From Phaeoceros laevis (taxonomy: Eukaryota > Anthocerotophyta > Anthocerotopsida > Notothyladales), in NCBI GenBank assembly GCA_049999765.1, contig JBNGIQ010009435.1:154123-194309 (forward strand): a stretch of DNA of 40,187 nucleotides, given 5' to 3'. Below the pieces are notes generated by a model. That model had not been told where the DNA came from. It searched no databases and saw nothing but the letters and a program-made list of their open reading frames with translations. Position 1 is the first letter of the stretch; every line of letters begins with the position of its first letter. This document shows positions 20,502 through 32,885 of the stretch, in pieces. Both the position numbers and the translations under genes were made by a program.

Positions 20502-22701
20502 TGCTACCATTACTAACGCTCACAGGGTGTGATACTGACGGATCTGTCACTTGCCTCATTTTTTCCAAGAGGATACTAACATCACAATTGGGCCAATCTC
20601 TCTATGCTGCTCAAGTATATGCATGGCTCAATCCTTCTAGAGGATACTAATCTTGCAGTGTGTATTGAATTTGGTTTGACATTGAAGGTTTGTCATCACG
20701 GTTTGATATTAAAGTGTTCTGTAAACTAATCACTATTGGTTGCCTGGCAAGCTAGCCACCACCTTCTGTCTGTTGCCTTGCAGTCCCTTCGCCTACAGGA
20801 TCCCTCTTCTACCAAGTCCTTTAGGCCTCCACCACGATCGATGTAGGGTTACACTTTACCGCAATAAGGCCAACCGAGGCTACTAGGCGGTCGCTGATTG
20901 TGGCGACTAGAAGGTAATACTTTCTCACCAGGATACTCGCTCAGGATATATGGTGGTGGATTTTCGGTTGCTGTGTACGAACTGGACATCGGGTGGTGTA
21001 GACCATTGTATGCCAGTCGTGTCACAGACCCTAAGATCCATTTCATTTGGCTATGTTCGAAAGTTCATGTGTGGAAAAGTTGCTACTCGGACAAGTTCAA
21101 ACGCTACCTCAACGGGCCATACTGCTTGGAAACCCGCTTGCAGTCAGATGCCGTCTCCAGAATACGTAGCAAATGGACACCGCCACCACCATGCGCTCAC
21201 TCGCATTCATCTGTCGCATATCAGGAAACGTGCTACGGAAAAGCCCAGGATATCAAGGATCACCAGTCTAGATGACCACCACCACAAACAAATTTCTTAA
21301 AGAATATCCCGGAGGTAATTGAAAGCCTATGCGTCCGCGGCCGTCAGGACAGTCATACACTTCGGTTATGAGATCAATTTGCCGACACCTGACACCACCT
21401 CTACCCGCTGCCCTCAATCTACTATAGATTGCCTACACTATCATAGACATTATGAGAACGATAAGGCACACACTCCTGCACTTCGCCCAACCAACGGCAA
21501 CATTCAAAGAACCTTTAAAATACTACCTACTCAGTTGTCATCACCGCCGCGACGTACACATAACATCCAGAAGCATCTAGTCGTCAGCTGCGGCACAACC
21601 CTGTATTAAGGGCAAATACGAATTAGCCGCGCCTTCCGCAAGTAATCAACAGCCGCCTGCTGTCAGGTTGACGTTTTCAAGAATACTTTAATACACGGTG
21701 CATTCATGGTGCCAGGAAACACTGCACAGCAAGATTAATCAATCCTCGAGAAGCCACAAGGGAAGGCGGGAAGGCACTCAGCGAGCTTGGTAGCAGCACC
21801 ATCCCAACCATGAATGCAGCAAGCCACGGCCTAAAGGCCCTCTCAGAGGAGCCCCCCCGCACTTCACTGATTGCTCCCCAGGAAGCCGCGCCGATCTGCA
21901 TCCTATGCTTCCTCAAGGAGTAAGGACCAGGGCGGAGCTCAGAAGGAGTCTAGAGGGATCGGTGAATCATCGGAGCTATGCAAGATCGTCGCAATCACGG
22001 TGTCGCCGGTCTCTACATCCGGCATGCAGGACGACTCCACTGGCAGATCGAACGGGTTCGGACTCTAGATTTAAGGCTGTGAGTTAGGCACCTCATGCTG
22101 GCTAAATGTTCCTTGCTAATTTCATACACCTGTCACAGATCGAGCTCCAAGTCGGAATCTGCCTCCTCTCTCCGCACATCATCCGGGACAGCTGAGATTA
22201 TGGACAAACGCGGACCAATCCTCGGTTCCCAGTACCAATCGCAAGACTCAAATGGCAAGGAGGCATTGCCAGGATATGCGTAGTCCCTAGAATGCTGGGG
22301 AAACCATCCCGACATCCAACCGGACGATAACCCGGATGGTGCGCAACAGGCCGAGGACAACACATGGTAAAATCAGCTCCTCCCAGTTCCATTGTCTTCA
22401 AATTACGATGAAATCACCGCCGCGGCTCTCAAATTGGCTGTTCGTGTTGCTGCCTGTCAAGGCAACAACACGAGCAGGACCAACCTACAAATTTCTTTTC
22501 ATCTCAGTGGTGCTAACACTAGGACAGAACAAGAAAGGGATAATCGTTTTCGGGTTGCTTATACTTTTTGACAAGTTTGACTCATCCCCTTTGCCATTTT
22601 CGACCTGCCGTGTTTGAATACATACAGTACTTGGAATACAGATGGGACCCTTCACCCGCATGCTTTTCATTATTACAATAAAGGTTGTCTCACATAATGC
22701 C
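20502..22701. other. 2.2 kb without a supported gene (probable LINE 5' region in part)
   Basis: Short frames on both strands lack domains and convincing starts. The word agaggatactaa occurs at ~20569 and ~20638. The right part should include the 5' UTR of the LINE at 22702, but its 5' boundary and target duplication could not be located. Confidence 0.4.
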
Positions 22702-23951
22702 ATGGCTGCAGGGCACGCGAACCTATCAGACTATCTCAGATTGACAATTATTTGCAACAACCCGAGACACAGGCAGTATCGTACGATTATCTCCACAGCA
22801 ACTACGCAGCCAGGGAGGAGATCCAAAGTACATATGTCACTTTGGACTCCATGGAGGAGAGGATCAACGAGATCAGGATGGAATTTCTTAAGGTCCTGGA
22901 CCTCACGGAAAATCATATCAACGAGAAGTGGCAGGCAAAATACAAGACTGCGGAGGACACAATCAGGGCATTGGAGGGGAAGCTGCAAAGCCTGGAACAG
23001 AAGACCCATGATCCCGGGATTATTACACAGCTACAAAAGAACGTTTCGACCCTTGACAGCAATATTACCTTTCTCAAGAGATCCTTTGATGGTGCCAGGC
23101 TTGGCCTAGGACTGCAGACAAGCATCAAGGAGGAACAGGACGATGAAAGGGAGGCCAAGCGGAGGCTGTTCAATGGAGGGACACTTGAAAAAACGGCTCA
23201 CGCAAAGTCACCTACAAGGAAGGTAGTTCCTGTCTCCCCTGGATAGAGGCAGCAACCAGGCCCTAGGCACCAGCATGACAGCCCGATCAAGGCCCTGCTG
23301 GCTGCAGCAACGAAGGTACTGGAGAGAGGAAAAGGAGTTGATCTGTCCGCCCTGCCTACAACAGGAGTTGCTCACTCTCACCAGTTAGACCTTGCCATGC
23401 CACCTAGGAAGGACCATGCCATCATCCCCTCCCCACGGCGGACAGGCTCTGCCTTCATCACCCCCCATGATTTGGCCAAGGCACAAAGAGGGACAGTATC
23501 AGCCAAGGCTACAGTCCTAGTGCCTCCAACCCCCGAGGAGATAGCATTATTCACAGACAATCTCCAACGATTCTGCGAACCTTCGGTCTTCTTGTATGCC
23601 AGGGACAAGCTGGATACCTGGAGGGATTGGAACGCCAGAATCAATGGATTCTGGGAGTACAAAGATGAGGCAATAGACTTATATGTAGTGGAAAGGAGGG
23701 TGAAGGAATGGTTCGAGGAACATTACCAGTATGACAGCAATAAGATCTTCGGAGTCTGGAGGTCTCCACTTTGTAGAGAGAAATGGGGTGGAAGATCGGC
23801 ACTGCGGGATGCCATAGAGGGTCCTTACTTTGTGGATACACGCAGCATTATTGTAAAGCTTAAAACGCCGGAGTTTGCACTCGAGTTCAAGTCGAAGTTC
23901 GGGATTGAAACCAAGGGGGGCCAAGGGAAACTCCCCCCGCCCCGGGCCTGA
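22702..23951 (+). pseudogene. LINE ORF1 (coiled-coil, RNA-binding type), disrupted
   Basis: The best start is ATG 22702 in a strong context (gccATGGctg), reading MAAGHANLSDYL. A one-base shift near 22735-22745 moves into the frame used for the rest. Residues ~35-130 are a coiled coil (YKTAEDTIRALEGKLQSLEQ and neighbours). After an in-frame TAG at 23244-23246 the frame resumes and gives a basic, globular second half (KDHAIIPSPRR, WRDWNARINGFWEYKDE, VKLKTPEFALEFKSKFG). This resembles the coiled coil plus RNA-binding plan of L1-type ORF1, which packages LINE RNA. It ends at TGA 23949-23951, immediately followed in the same frame by ORF2. Confidence 0.75.
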
Positions 23952-26900
23952 CAATTACAGTACCTGGCCAGGGTGGATGTGCAAGCATCCTCAGCACATC
24001 CTGCACATAGGAGGCAACAAGGGTTACAAGGAGAGCATACACAACGTGTTCGAAGGGCAGCCTACAATCATATAGAAGTCAGGGCGGACCTGGTAGGATG
24101 CCGAGCTCCTCCACCAGCTCCAAGGACCTTGCCTGCATATGGGGGGAATAGTATACCACAAAGGCAAGTTCAGGTCGAGGTAGTTCAGGTCGGGCAGGGT
24201 GGAATAACACAAGTAGACAACGGGCAGGCCAACAGTCTTGACACAAGAGATCATTCAGAGGGTAACCCAAACCCACCAAATGGTGAGGGCTCCGAGGGAG
24301 TTCAAGAAAGAGTCAGGATTGGGGAGCACTCGGGAGCACAGGCTGGTGAAGCTCATGTGACGGTAGAGCAAGGGGTTGGTGAGCAACAGGAAGGAAGGTC
24401 AGACAAAGCACTAAATGTGGCAGTTTGGAATTGTAACACCTTCTCAAACCTCAAGTTTCTGGACGCTACTGCCAGGCATAAAGGACTGGATGTCATAACT
24501 TTCCTGGAGACAAAAGAAGTCGAGCTGGTAGATCCGAAGATTCCAAGGTATGTTCATATAGGGACACCTGGGTATAGCAAACATCTCAAGACGAATAGAA
24601 GAATGGCGGCCAAGAGGAGCAGGTCAAGGACCACTACCGGATGTATAGGAGGCACTAAAGTACTCTTTAAGGAAGAGATAGCAGATAGGATTAGTCTGCT
24701 CAGCATAGGCAAGTACAAACATTTTGTTTCAATCCTGTTTAAAGGAGACACCATGCAATGCACGGTGATTTTTGCGTACATCCCCCACAAGGTCAGCAAA
24801 ATTCATGGAAGGAGAGGGACAGAAGCTCTTTTTGCAGAACTGAATGACCATATCTGTAGCAGAAAGCAACATGGCCCGGTCTTTCGGATGGGCGACCTCA
24901 ATGCTAGGACTAGGGGACAGCAACCGGACTCACTGTCTGCTAGGCTATACCCCAGAAGGATAGAAGACCATGGGGAGGGAGGGCACGAGGTGGCACTGCT
25001 GATGATGTTGCGTGCTAACGATATGATAATCGCAAATGGGACATCTCTGTTCCCAGATAGCTGGAGGAACACCTTCCATAAGGTTGGTAGAGCAACAACC
25101 CTCGACTATTTATGTTGCACATGGCAAGATGCACGTGTTTTGAAATCATTCCAAATTGCGCGGAAACTAGACAAATCTGATCATAGACTGATCAAGATAT
25201 GCATTTCCATGGACCATAAGAAGCAGACGGTGTGCAAGAAGTCGAAACTCACCAAGCTCAGAGCGAAGAGGATCACAATTCTGCCGAGTCGGGAGGTCGC
25301 ACTGCAACAGGAGATGGATGACCTCATGAAGCAGTTCGGTGGTAAAAAGAAGATTTGGGAAAAGGCTGCGAAGAAGGTAGCTGCACAAATGCAAAGGACG
25401 CTGGTTAGAACTGCTAAGAGACACAAGGCAAAACCCCAGCGAGCTAACAAGAACGAGAGTCCGCTGCCCCCATGGTACAGCAAGGCATGCCAACAGATCA
25501 GAGAAAAAATCCAAGTGCTGGTGGATAAGGAGGAGGAAGGGTCCAGGATGTACAAAATGTTGAAGCAGAAACACAGGCACCTCTGTCGAGCCAAAAAACG
25601 AGCTTTTCAGCAAAAGAAGGATGACGCCGTTATGGAGATGCTTCAGCGAAAACCGAAGAGTTTGTGGAACATCGTAAGGGCAACGAGACCACACCTAGCT
25701 ATTACAGAAGTGGCGGTATGGAGAGCATATGGGGAGCACCTCTACAACTCTATGCAACCGCAGCATGTCATACCATCCAGACTGAGACCCGCAGATGGCA
25801 AAGATTATTTTGATAAAGTTCTGGTCGAGCAGGCAGTACGCAGCTTGAAAAGAGGGAAGTCAAATGACGAAGAAGGGTTGAGTGCAGAGATCTTTAAGAT
25901 CCTGCAGAATACGTCGTTAGTTGAGGTGATGGCCAAACTGTTCAACAAAATTGTCACAGATGGTCAGCTGCCACCAGCATGGGGGAAGAGTGTCTCTGTA
26001 CCACTGCACAAGAGAGGTGACACTTTGTTAACAGACAACTACCGTACAATTATGATCAACAGCATATTTCATAAGGTAATGTCAAAGTGTATGGAGATCA
26101 AACTGAGGAGCCTGAAGATCCAGAGACCTAACACAGCCCAGGCAGGTTTCCGACGAAAATTCAGTTGTGCAGATCATATCTTCCTCCTCCGCGTCGTCAT
26201 TGAATCCATGAAGCTCAGAGACCGAACCCTACATTGCTGCTTCATAGATTTTTCGAAAGCGTTTGATACCATTCTGAGATCGCTTCTCTGGGATACACTG
26301 GACACCCTGAAGGTACCAACAGGCATGATTAGAGCGATACAAATTCTGTATTAGACAAGCATGGTAAGGATGCAGGTGCAGGACGAATTCACTACGAGCT
26401 TTGGATCCACAACAGGTGTCAAACAAGGATGTCCTCTAAGTCCCTTGCTTTTTTGTCTATACATTCAATCTTTACAGGAAAGGTTGGATGCAGATCCAGG
26501 TTGCAAACCATTTTCAGGATTACAGCTTACAAGGCTCAGCTGCCTTATGTTTGCAGATGATGTCGTCTTGATCTCCACCAGAAAAATAGGGCTGCAGCGA
26601 CAGTTGGACATTCTTCACAGCTTCTGCATGGAGAAATATCTAACCGTCAGCATGGACAAGACCAAGTCCATGTCCTTCGCATGTCCGAGTGCCACGACAG
26701 CAGACTCCATGGATCCCATTCAAATATGGTAATGTTTCTATTCGTCCAACAACACACTACAAATATCTTGGAGTTGATTTCTATACCAATCAGCCATTCA
26801 GAAATGCAAGGAAAGACAAACTGAAAAAAGCAACGGTGATGATGTGGGCCATGCAAGGATTGCTAGTAGATAAATACATCTCAAACACGTCAGCAGTTAT

Positions 26901-27747
26901 GAGGGTGTGGAAAGCTTGTGTGGTCACTAATGCTCTATATGGAGTTGAAGTTTGGGGACCTAGCTGCAAGGAGAGCAACTGGGAGGAGTTTAATAAACTG
27001 CAGATGACCTTCTTTAGACACCACCTCGGGATTAGACAGCAGACCTGCAGGGCTAGTGTTCTGGCTGAGTTGGGGGAATTCACTCTTGAAATAGAAGCAT
27101 TGAGGAGGACAGCTCGTTTCCTGCTGAGGATTCTCAAAATGAAGCCATACAGGCTGCCCCGGCAGGCAGCCATTCTGGCTTACCAAACACAGCATGAAAA
27201 ACGTAAGGGCTGGATGCAAGCAGTCGAGGAATGGATGGCCAAGTGGGGGATAACTGGAGAAGACCTGAGCATACAAGGACTGGCGGTGTTCGAAGACGCT
27301 TCTATCCAAAGAGTTTTCCTGAATATCGTATGGGATGAAGGCTCCCTATCTCCGGACATGAGGTATTATTGACTGCACATGCGCACAGGGCCAAAATACA
27401 GTTGAGCAACGTACCTTACGGGAACCTTTCCGAGGGGGAACCTCATCCAGCTAGCTCGCATTCGGCTGAGATCACACAATCTGAGAATTGTTACCGGCAG
27501 AGGACTCATGCCGAGGGAAGACAGACTGTGCCAGAGATGTACGCGCAACGAAGTGGATGATGAAACCCATGTCCTCCTCTTTTGCACAGCTATGGATGGC
27601 ATCCGCCAGCGCCTTTAGGGACTCCTCCAACAAGCGCAAAATCTGCAACAGTTGATGGCAATTAAGGGCCAACTTCAGTTAGGTAAGTATGTGACAGAGA
27701 TCGCAACACGATTACGAGAATTGAAGGAACAGGAAGCGCAACAGTAA
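23952..27747 (+). pseudogene. LINE ORF2: endonuclease-reverse transcriptase, disrupted
   Basis: Domains in order: a Gln/Gly-rich linker (~145 codons); an APE-like endonuclease from LNVAVWNCNT with LETK, GDLNAR, TTLDY and SDHRLI, so its catalytic set looks complete; a reverse transcriptase with CFIDFSKAFDT, GVKQGCPLSPLLF and MFADDVVL; a thumb region; and CQRC-x8-H-x5-C near the end. It nicks target DNA and copies the element's RNA there. Lesions: TAG 26352-26354, a frameshift near 26720, TGA 27370-27372, TGA 27403-27405 and TAG 27616-27618. The final TAA is at 27745-27747. The first in-frame ATG is at 24603, already about 60 codons inside the endonuclease, so expression must have relied on translation coming from ORF1. 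Confidence 0.9.
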
Positions 27748-29600
27748 TTTGTAGATATCGAACAACATTGAATGTGACTACTAGCAGAGTCGGAAACTAG
27801 GCGGACTCTACTTGGCTGTCAAATGTTAGGCCGCCTGGAAAAGAAGTTTGTTGAACAGCGATGCCCTTTATTTTATATGTGCTAGACAGTCGAACCACTG
27901 GTCGTTGAACACTCGGCTTAATCGCTAGCACCCAAAGTAACACCGAAAGTCTGCAATGGAGAGCAGCAAACTAACTACTGTGCATACCTGAAACACAAGA
28001 CCTCGAAGTATATGCAATATTCCTGAAAGATGGAACGAGCCAAACAGGCATACATGGAGGCTTGGATCGCGCGAGCAGTATAGGAGATGGAACTCGAATG
28101 TTCTGTGACATTATGGAGCCGGCGTTCCTTTCTAAAGGGCAGGATGAACGTAGTGACTGGCAAATGAGCTCTGCACTGCAGGAGAGGGGGGCGCAGAAGC
28201 ATCACGAGCTGACTAGGGCTGGGCGTCTAACGGGCAGACCAGCGTATGGAAACGCTGGCCTGTAAAGGACAGATCCTGCCACACCTTCTGTCCCTACCTG
28301 GGATTACAGAGGGCGTACAATAACGTTGAGGAAAAGAGAGAGGAGGCTCTTGCGGCTCGTGAGCACGCCTGCTTGTATGGAGTTGCTACCCCTGAAGGCA
28401 GCGGTGGCCCTCAAAGGCTTAACAGGCTGGTACAGAATGAAGTTTTTTCGAGCCCAACGATGCACAATAGGGACATGCGGAGAGTACGAGCTGCCACGTT
28501 ACCTCCTGGACATAGCCACAAAATTCACGGGACTGGGAGAGACTAGAGCCTCGCCTACAGAGAGTCACAGCTACGGAGGTCTTACGATCTCACAGGATGG
28601 TGGCAGACTTGCACCACAGGGCTAACCCCCCCTGCAAAAGGGATGCTGTGGACAAGAGAGGGTGAATCAGGAAATGGTTGGAAATGAATAGAGGGCTGGT
28701 AAATCACGAGATAGGAAGGACGAGGCAGCTATGCCAAATTCCGATTGACACTTGGAGATTGCAGGATGCCAAGCTATGCCAGAATTCTTCCCGTGTACTG
28801 GAATAACTTTGCATCATGCAGTCCCCGGCTGTCTGATGAAACACATGGTAGCCTTCCGGAAGCACTCTCCCAAGTGTTGTATTTATAGCTAACAGAATGC
28901 AGTACCAACGGAATGCATCTGATAGCTCTTTGGTCTAAGAGAGAAAAACGATGTCATGCTTATGAGTGCATCGAACTCAACTGGCTACTACTATTGCTGA
29001 AATGGGCTAAAACACCCCGACAACGGACTCATGTTCACATATACAAAACCTGTCCTTCGCAACTGCCAGCTAATGGAAGGGATAGTCTTCGGACTATGCC
29101 TCCCATTAGTGCACATTAAGTGGCAACGCGCCTGATTCTCAGGAGGAGTCGCCGGCGTGTCCACCCCCTACTACTACTACTGCTGCCTCTTTCGAGGTCC
29201 TGCCCAAACGATATGCAAAGCTGCCTAACTTGTTTTGCCTTTCTATGGCCGTCATTTCAGAGCAATGGTATCAGGCTGGCAGCGTTGTCTGGAAGCTACG
29301 GGCTGTTTCCTCCACGTCAAGATAAGTAGCCTTCCTGTCCATCATATTTTCTCAAAAGTTGGGACCATGTACCATCGGTTTACTCAATGCACGAGCTGAA
29401 ATTGTAATTACTATCTGATCTGCAGGTTGGGGTGTATGTCACTGAAGTACATTACCCTCTTTCCTGATCAGGATATGACATTTCCAGGCAGGTATACTAC
29501 CATGTTCTGGAAAGTAATCGATGCAAGCATTCTATTGTAAAACAGACATGATTCTATAAGCACCGGCATGCAAGGAAGGATAGAGGTACCACTCCAAACC
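27748..29600. other. 1.85 kb without a supported gene; faint coding-like remnants
   Basis: Just after the LINE, GAGTC/GACTC forms a small hairpin near 27785-27806. Around 28540-28800 one plus frame gives fairly continuous but stop-interrupted peptide (for example LRSHRMVADLHHRANPP) that could be an old gene remnant. The longest frame (28326-28625) starts with TTG and has no domain, so I do not call it. Confidence 0.4.
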
Positions 29601-29627
29601 TCCTTGAAGCCTTAAGGCAGAGCAAGC

Positions 29628-29721
29628 ATCTGTTTGGTAAGGACAGATCTCCGCTTCCCCTTCATCAGTGCCAAAGAAGCTTCATGGCCCAAGTTTTTGG
29701 TGGTCCATTGGCAGACTTGGG
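29628..29721. repeat. Three-hairpin structured repeat, copy 2
   Basis: Hairpin 1: atctgt/acagat, loop ttggtaagg. Hairpin 2: gcttc/gaagc (29653-29680), 18-nt loop cccttcatcagtgccaaa. Hairpin 3: cccaagt/acttggg (29688-29694 with 29715-29721), 20-nt loop. All three stems differ from copy 1 on both sides and still pair. Confidence 0.8.
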
Positions 29722-30219
29722 TCCTGCAAAGCCTTGTGCACTTGTTAATTTGTGTCAATGGAAAAAGCATGCATGATTCAGACCTGGTTTTTCGATTGCT
29801 GATGCCAGACATGTTGGTAGGGCTGTATTACCACCATGTATTGCTTGTCCAGTCACAACATAACGAGGAAGTTGTCCAATCAGGTCAACAATACCAGAAC
29901 AAACCTAGTTTTGGTCATTCACTTCTCTATCGACCTGGAACACAGACTGATTAGTATGTTGGATGCTACAGGACAATCAGGCCAGTAATGGACTCAATTG
30001 CAAACACATGTGTATTCCAAAAACCATCTTTCAGCAAAAATCGTATTCAGAAGGTACCAAAAGTAGTTATGAAGAAAGGCTTACAACTTGCAGCGAACCC
30101 ATTCTTGACCTAATCGTTGTGCGACCAAACCTTCACTTGCTTCTAGCTATCAAGACTGTGACATATAGGACTCTAGCTGGCTGGATTTTGCTGGTAATCT
30201 GGAAATGATGTTTGCAGGG

Positions 30220-30660
30220 ATGGTCAGCAAGAGAAGCTGCAGGGTGACAGGGCAAGAGAAGGAGCAGTGGATCACAAGGCTTTGGGGTAACAGCTATAAA
30301 ATGCTACACTATGAAGTGATGAAACGATAGCTGCAATCTGGATATTGCAAGTCAGTAAAACTGAATGCTAGGTAACTGCAAATTTGGGAGGATGAGAACA
30401 AGGAGACTGTAGAGGAGAAAGCAGAGGCAATGAGGCAGGGGGCTCAGTAGCAGGGGCTGAAGCAAGAGGGCAGGTTACCAAGAGTAAAGGCAGTAGGAGG
30501 GCATGTTACCAAGAGCAAAGGCAGCCATGCCCAACAGCAGAAGGCATGTGAGCAAAAAGTAAGGGCAGGACAATAGGGAGGAGGCTGCTTGTGAGCAGAA
30601 GGCAAAGAAAACCGAGGACGCTGGCCAAATGTGAAGGGAAGGGGGGCCTTTTAAAGGCTG
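30220..30660 (-). promoter_or_regulatory. Pyrimidine-rich tract (minus sense), unit 2
   Basis: Plus-strand purine-rich stretch with repeated gggcaggttaccaagag-like and aaggca words. At its right end is CCTTTTAAAGG (30647-30657), the position where the other units have TATA-like boxes. Here the box would be TTTAAAA and is weak. Confidence 0.35.
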
Positions 30661-31489
30661 AAGCATGGCGGGAAGACCGTGTAGATAAGCAGAGAGATAA
30701 GCAGGTGTTTGCGAGATTCAATCATAGGTAAAGGTAGAAAAGATACGGATTTTGTCAAATGCATGTTGCCAGCTTGCATTCTATGCATTACAGTCGTACA
30801 GACCATGCTCGAGAATAGTTGTTTTTGGTGAGAACTCGGCTGTCGTAGCCATAACTCACATTGTCAGGTGTCCCTATAATCGCATGTACTGGAAGGTGAT
30901 CAGATGGCCTTTGCTAGAATTAGCTATGCCAAGATCCTTTTGATGATCTGTCAGCTAGTATTATTTTTGCCGTAGCCGCACCATCTTTGAATGCTATTGC
31001 ACTTTGGAGGCGGGTTACCTCTATTAGCATCCTGGTTTCACATCGTGTCATCAATGTGGCCTCAATATCTACTCCACGTCTTTTTTTGTCAACCATTCGT
31101 TTGCCTTGGGGCATGAACCACTCCGTAGAGAAAAAAGCATGGCCAAGTTTAGTAGCATCTGTTACCACTCATGGAAATTCATGATGGCTGCCAGCAAATA
31201 GTCCTGCAATCATTATGGACTTGGCATTACCCGGCTGTCAGCCTTATTACCATTTCGTATGTGGCTGCCTGGTATGTAGCTTTACCATGTTGAAATGTCC
31301 ATGCTTTGCTACCTTTCCTTGGTATGCATGGGGATGGGAAAACATATGGCCCGCATGGCATCAAATCCATGTCTTAGTATAAATTGAACCTGCTGTATTG
31401 TAACTCCAGCACTTTGTCATTTAACATTGAAAAATATAAATGATATACACACAATACAAGATACACAGCGGGAACATGGTGTGTTCCCT

Positions 31490-31590
31490 AGACATACATA
31501 CATATGTTTTACGCAACATGACGAAAACATAGGCAGTAAGACATTGCCTCACGAGGAGGACTTGTGCATTGTGCATTGAAAAAGACATTT
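31490..31590. repeat. Probable A-type repeat, copy D (diverged)
   Basis: Begins with catacatacatatg and contains agacattgcctcacgagg, which aligns with acattgcc of copies A and C. It lies ~800 bp left of three-hairpin copy 3, the same order and spacing as copies B and C with copies 4 and 5. Sequence similarity is weak. Confidence 0.4.
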
Positions 31591-32258
31591 CAGTCAGGGA
31601 AGATCACATGAGGTATGTGATGATGGCAGCCACTTGGTATTTGCAAACTTCATGACATTTTTCTGAAAAAGCTGATGCCACGAAGGGTCTTTTTTGCGGA
31701 AAAGAATCCAAGGGGTCTGAACCCCGGAGCTTGGTATATCAGATCATGGTATGAGCTGACAGTATCATACTGGAGCCCGTGCATTAGATCAATCAAGCGA
31801 ACGAATCTTGAAGAAGGTAAGGGCCTTGCTCTCATGGTCAGAAATACCTCACTTAGTAGTCATTTCTGATTGGCACTGCACGTTGCGTGTAGGTGCACAG
31901 CTTGTGCGAGGTAGCCAGACATCAGTGTGGAAAAATCCACAGAACACGTTTTTGTTCAGACCTGCGTAGGAGGTGTTCAAAACACTTGAAAAATGGAGTC
32001 TTTATAAAACATCAAGTCAGCCGTCATGAGGTATGAGCCTCATTGTCATTGCTGTAGGCTTTTATAAACATCTAGAAGGCAGTCATAAGGCTGCTTCCTG
32101 TGTCATAAGCCAAATGCGATATGCTAACATTCAGGCCGGCATATGTATGCAGGGACACAAACTGACTAGCCAAAAACTATCTCGAAATGATGCGCAAGCA
32201 AGTCCACCCAGGGTTTTTCACCAGCAACCCAGAAGAACTGCTTTCAGACAAAGCAAAC

Positions 32259-32352
32259 ACTTGTATGGTAAGTGCAAGTCTCGATATCCCCTTCATCAGT
32301 GCCAAAGATATGTCATTGCTTGGATTTCTGGTGGTCCATTGGCAGATCCAAG
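32259..32352. repeat. Three-hairpin structured repeat, copy 3
   Basis: Hairpin 1: acttg/caagt, loop tatggtaagtg; an alternative cacttg pairing is possible. Hairpin 2: atatc/gatat (32284-32311), 18-nt loop cccttcatcagtgccaaa. Hairpin 3: cttggat/atccaag (32319-32352), 20-nt loop. Hairpin 3 equals copy 1; hairpins 1 and 2 have their own paired changes. Confidence 0.8.
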
Positions 32353-32499
32353 GTTGCAGGGTCTGTGCATCAACGCTTTAACTCAAAGCAACAGAATATG
32401 GTCAGCGGAGTATGAGCAGCCACAGTGCAACATTTTATGCAAGCATCCCGACAGTACAATATCATGAAAGTGCTGCAGAAACGTACCCAAAGATGTCCA

Positions 32500-32885
32500 A
32501 AACAGCATATATTGCATGGAAAGAAGGTACAAAATAGCAAGACCAGAAAGTAATCCTTCTAACCTGTTGCTGAGAAGGGCTGAAGGCCATCCTAAGACTG
32601 TTTGCTTGCCCGCAGAAGGTACCAGAATGACAGAAGAAACCAAGATATCACAGGGTTCAGGAAACAAAGGAGACAGAGCTAGAGGTAGAGAGGATAGTGG
32701 AAGATAAGGGATTGAGAAGTGAGTGGTTTACGGCAGCAAGGGCAGAAGGGGAAGAAACTCACGAGCTAGCTCAGGCTAGCAGCAGGGCTGTGAGGACATG
32801 GACGGGCACAAAAGGCGGAGGCAGAAAAACTAGGAAGCAGGAAACAAGTGTTCAGTTTGACTGCAAGGTATCATTTATAGGAATT
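32500..32885 (-). promoter_or_regulatory. TATA-like box and pyrimidine-rich leader-like tract, unit 3
   Basis: Plus-strand AG-rich stretch. On the minus strand a CTATAAATGA (32871-32880) stands at its upstream end, followed by the pyrimidine-rich tract and then three-hairpin copy 3. There is no convincing reading frame. Confidence 0.4.

Larger units (their letters stand above)
22702..27747 (+). mobile_element. Non-LTR retrotransposon (LINE, APE-type endonuclease), decayed
   Basis: ORF1 (22702-23951) and ORF2 (23952-27747) lie in one frame and are separated only by a TGA. ORF2 has an apurinic-type endonuclease, a reverse transcriptase and a C-terminal CCHC-like knuckle, the standard LINE order. 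The copy carries about four premature stops and at least two frameshifts, so it is inactive. No poly-A tail or target duplication was found at the 3' side. I cannot assign the clade by eye. Confidence 0.9.

Noticed and set aside
28326-28625. 99-codon frame after the LINE as a gene
   Set aside because: Starts with TTG, no domain, surrounded by stop-ridden remnants.
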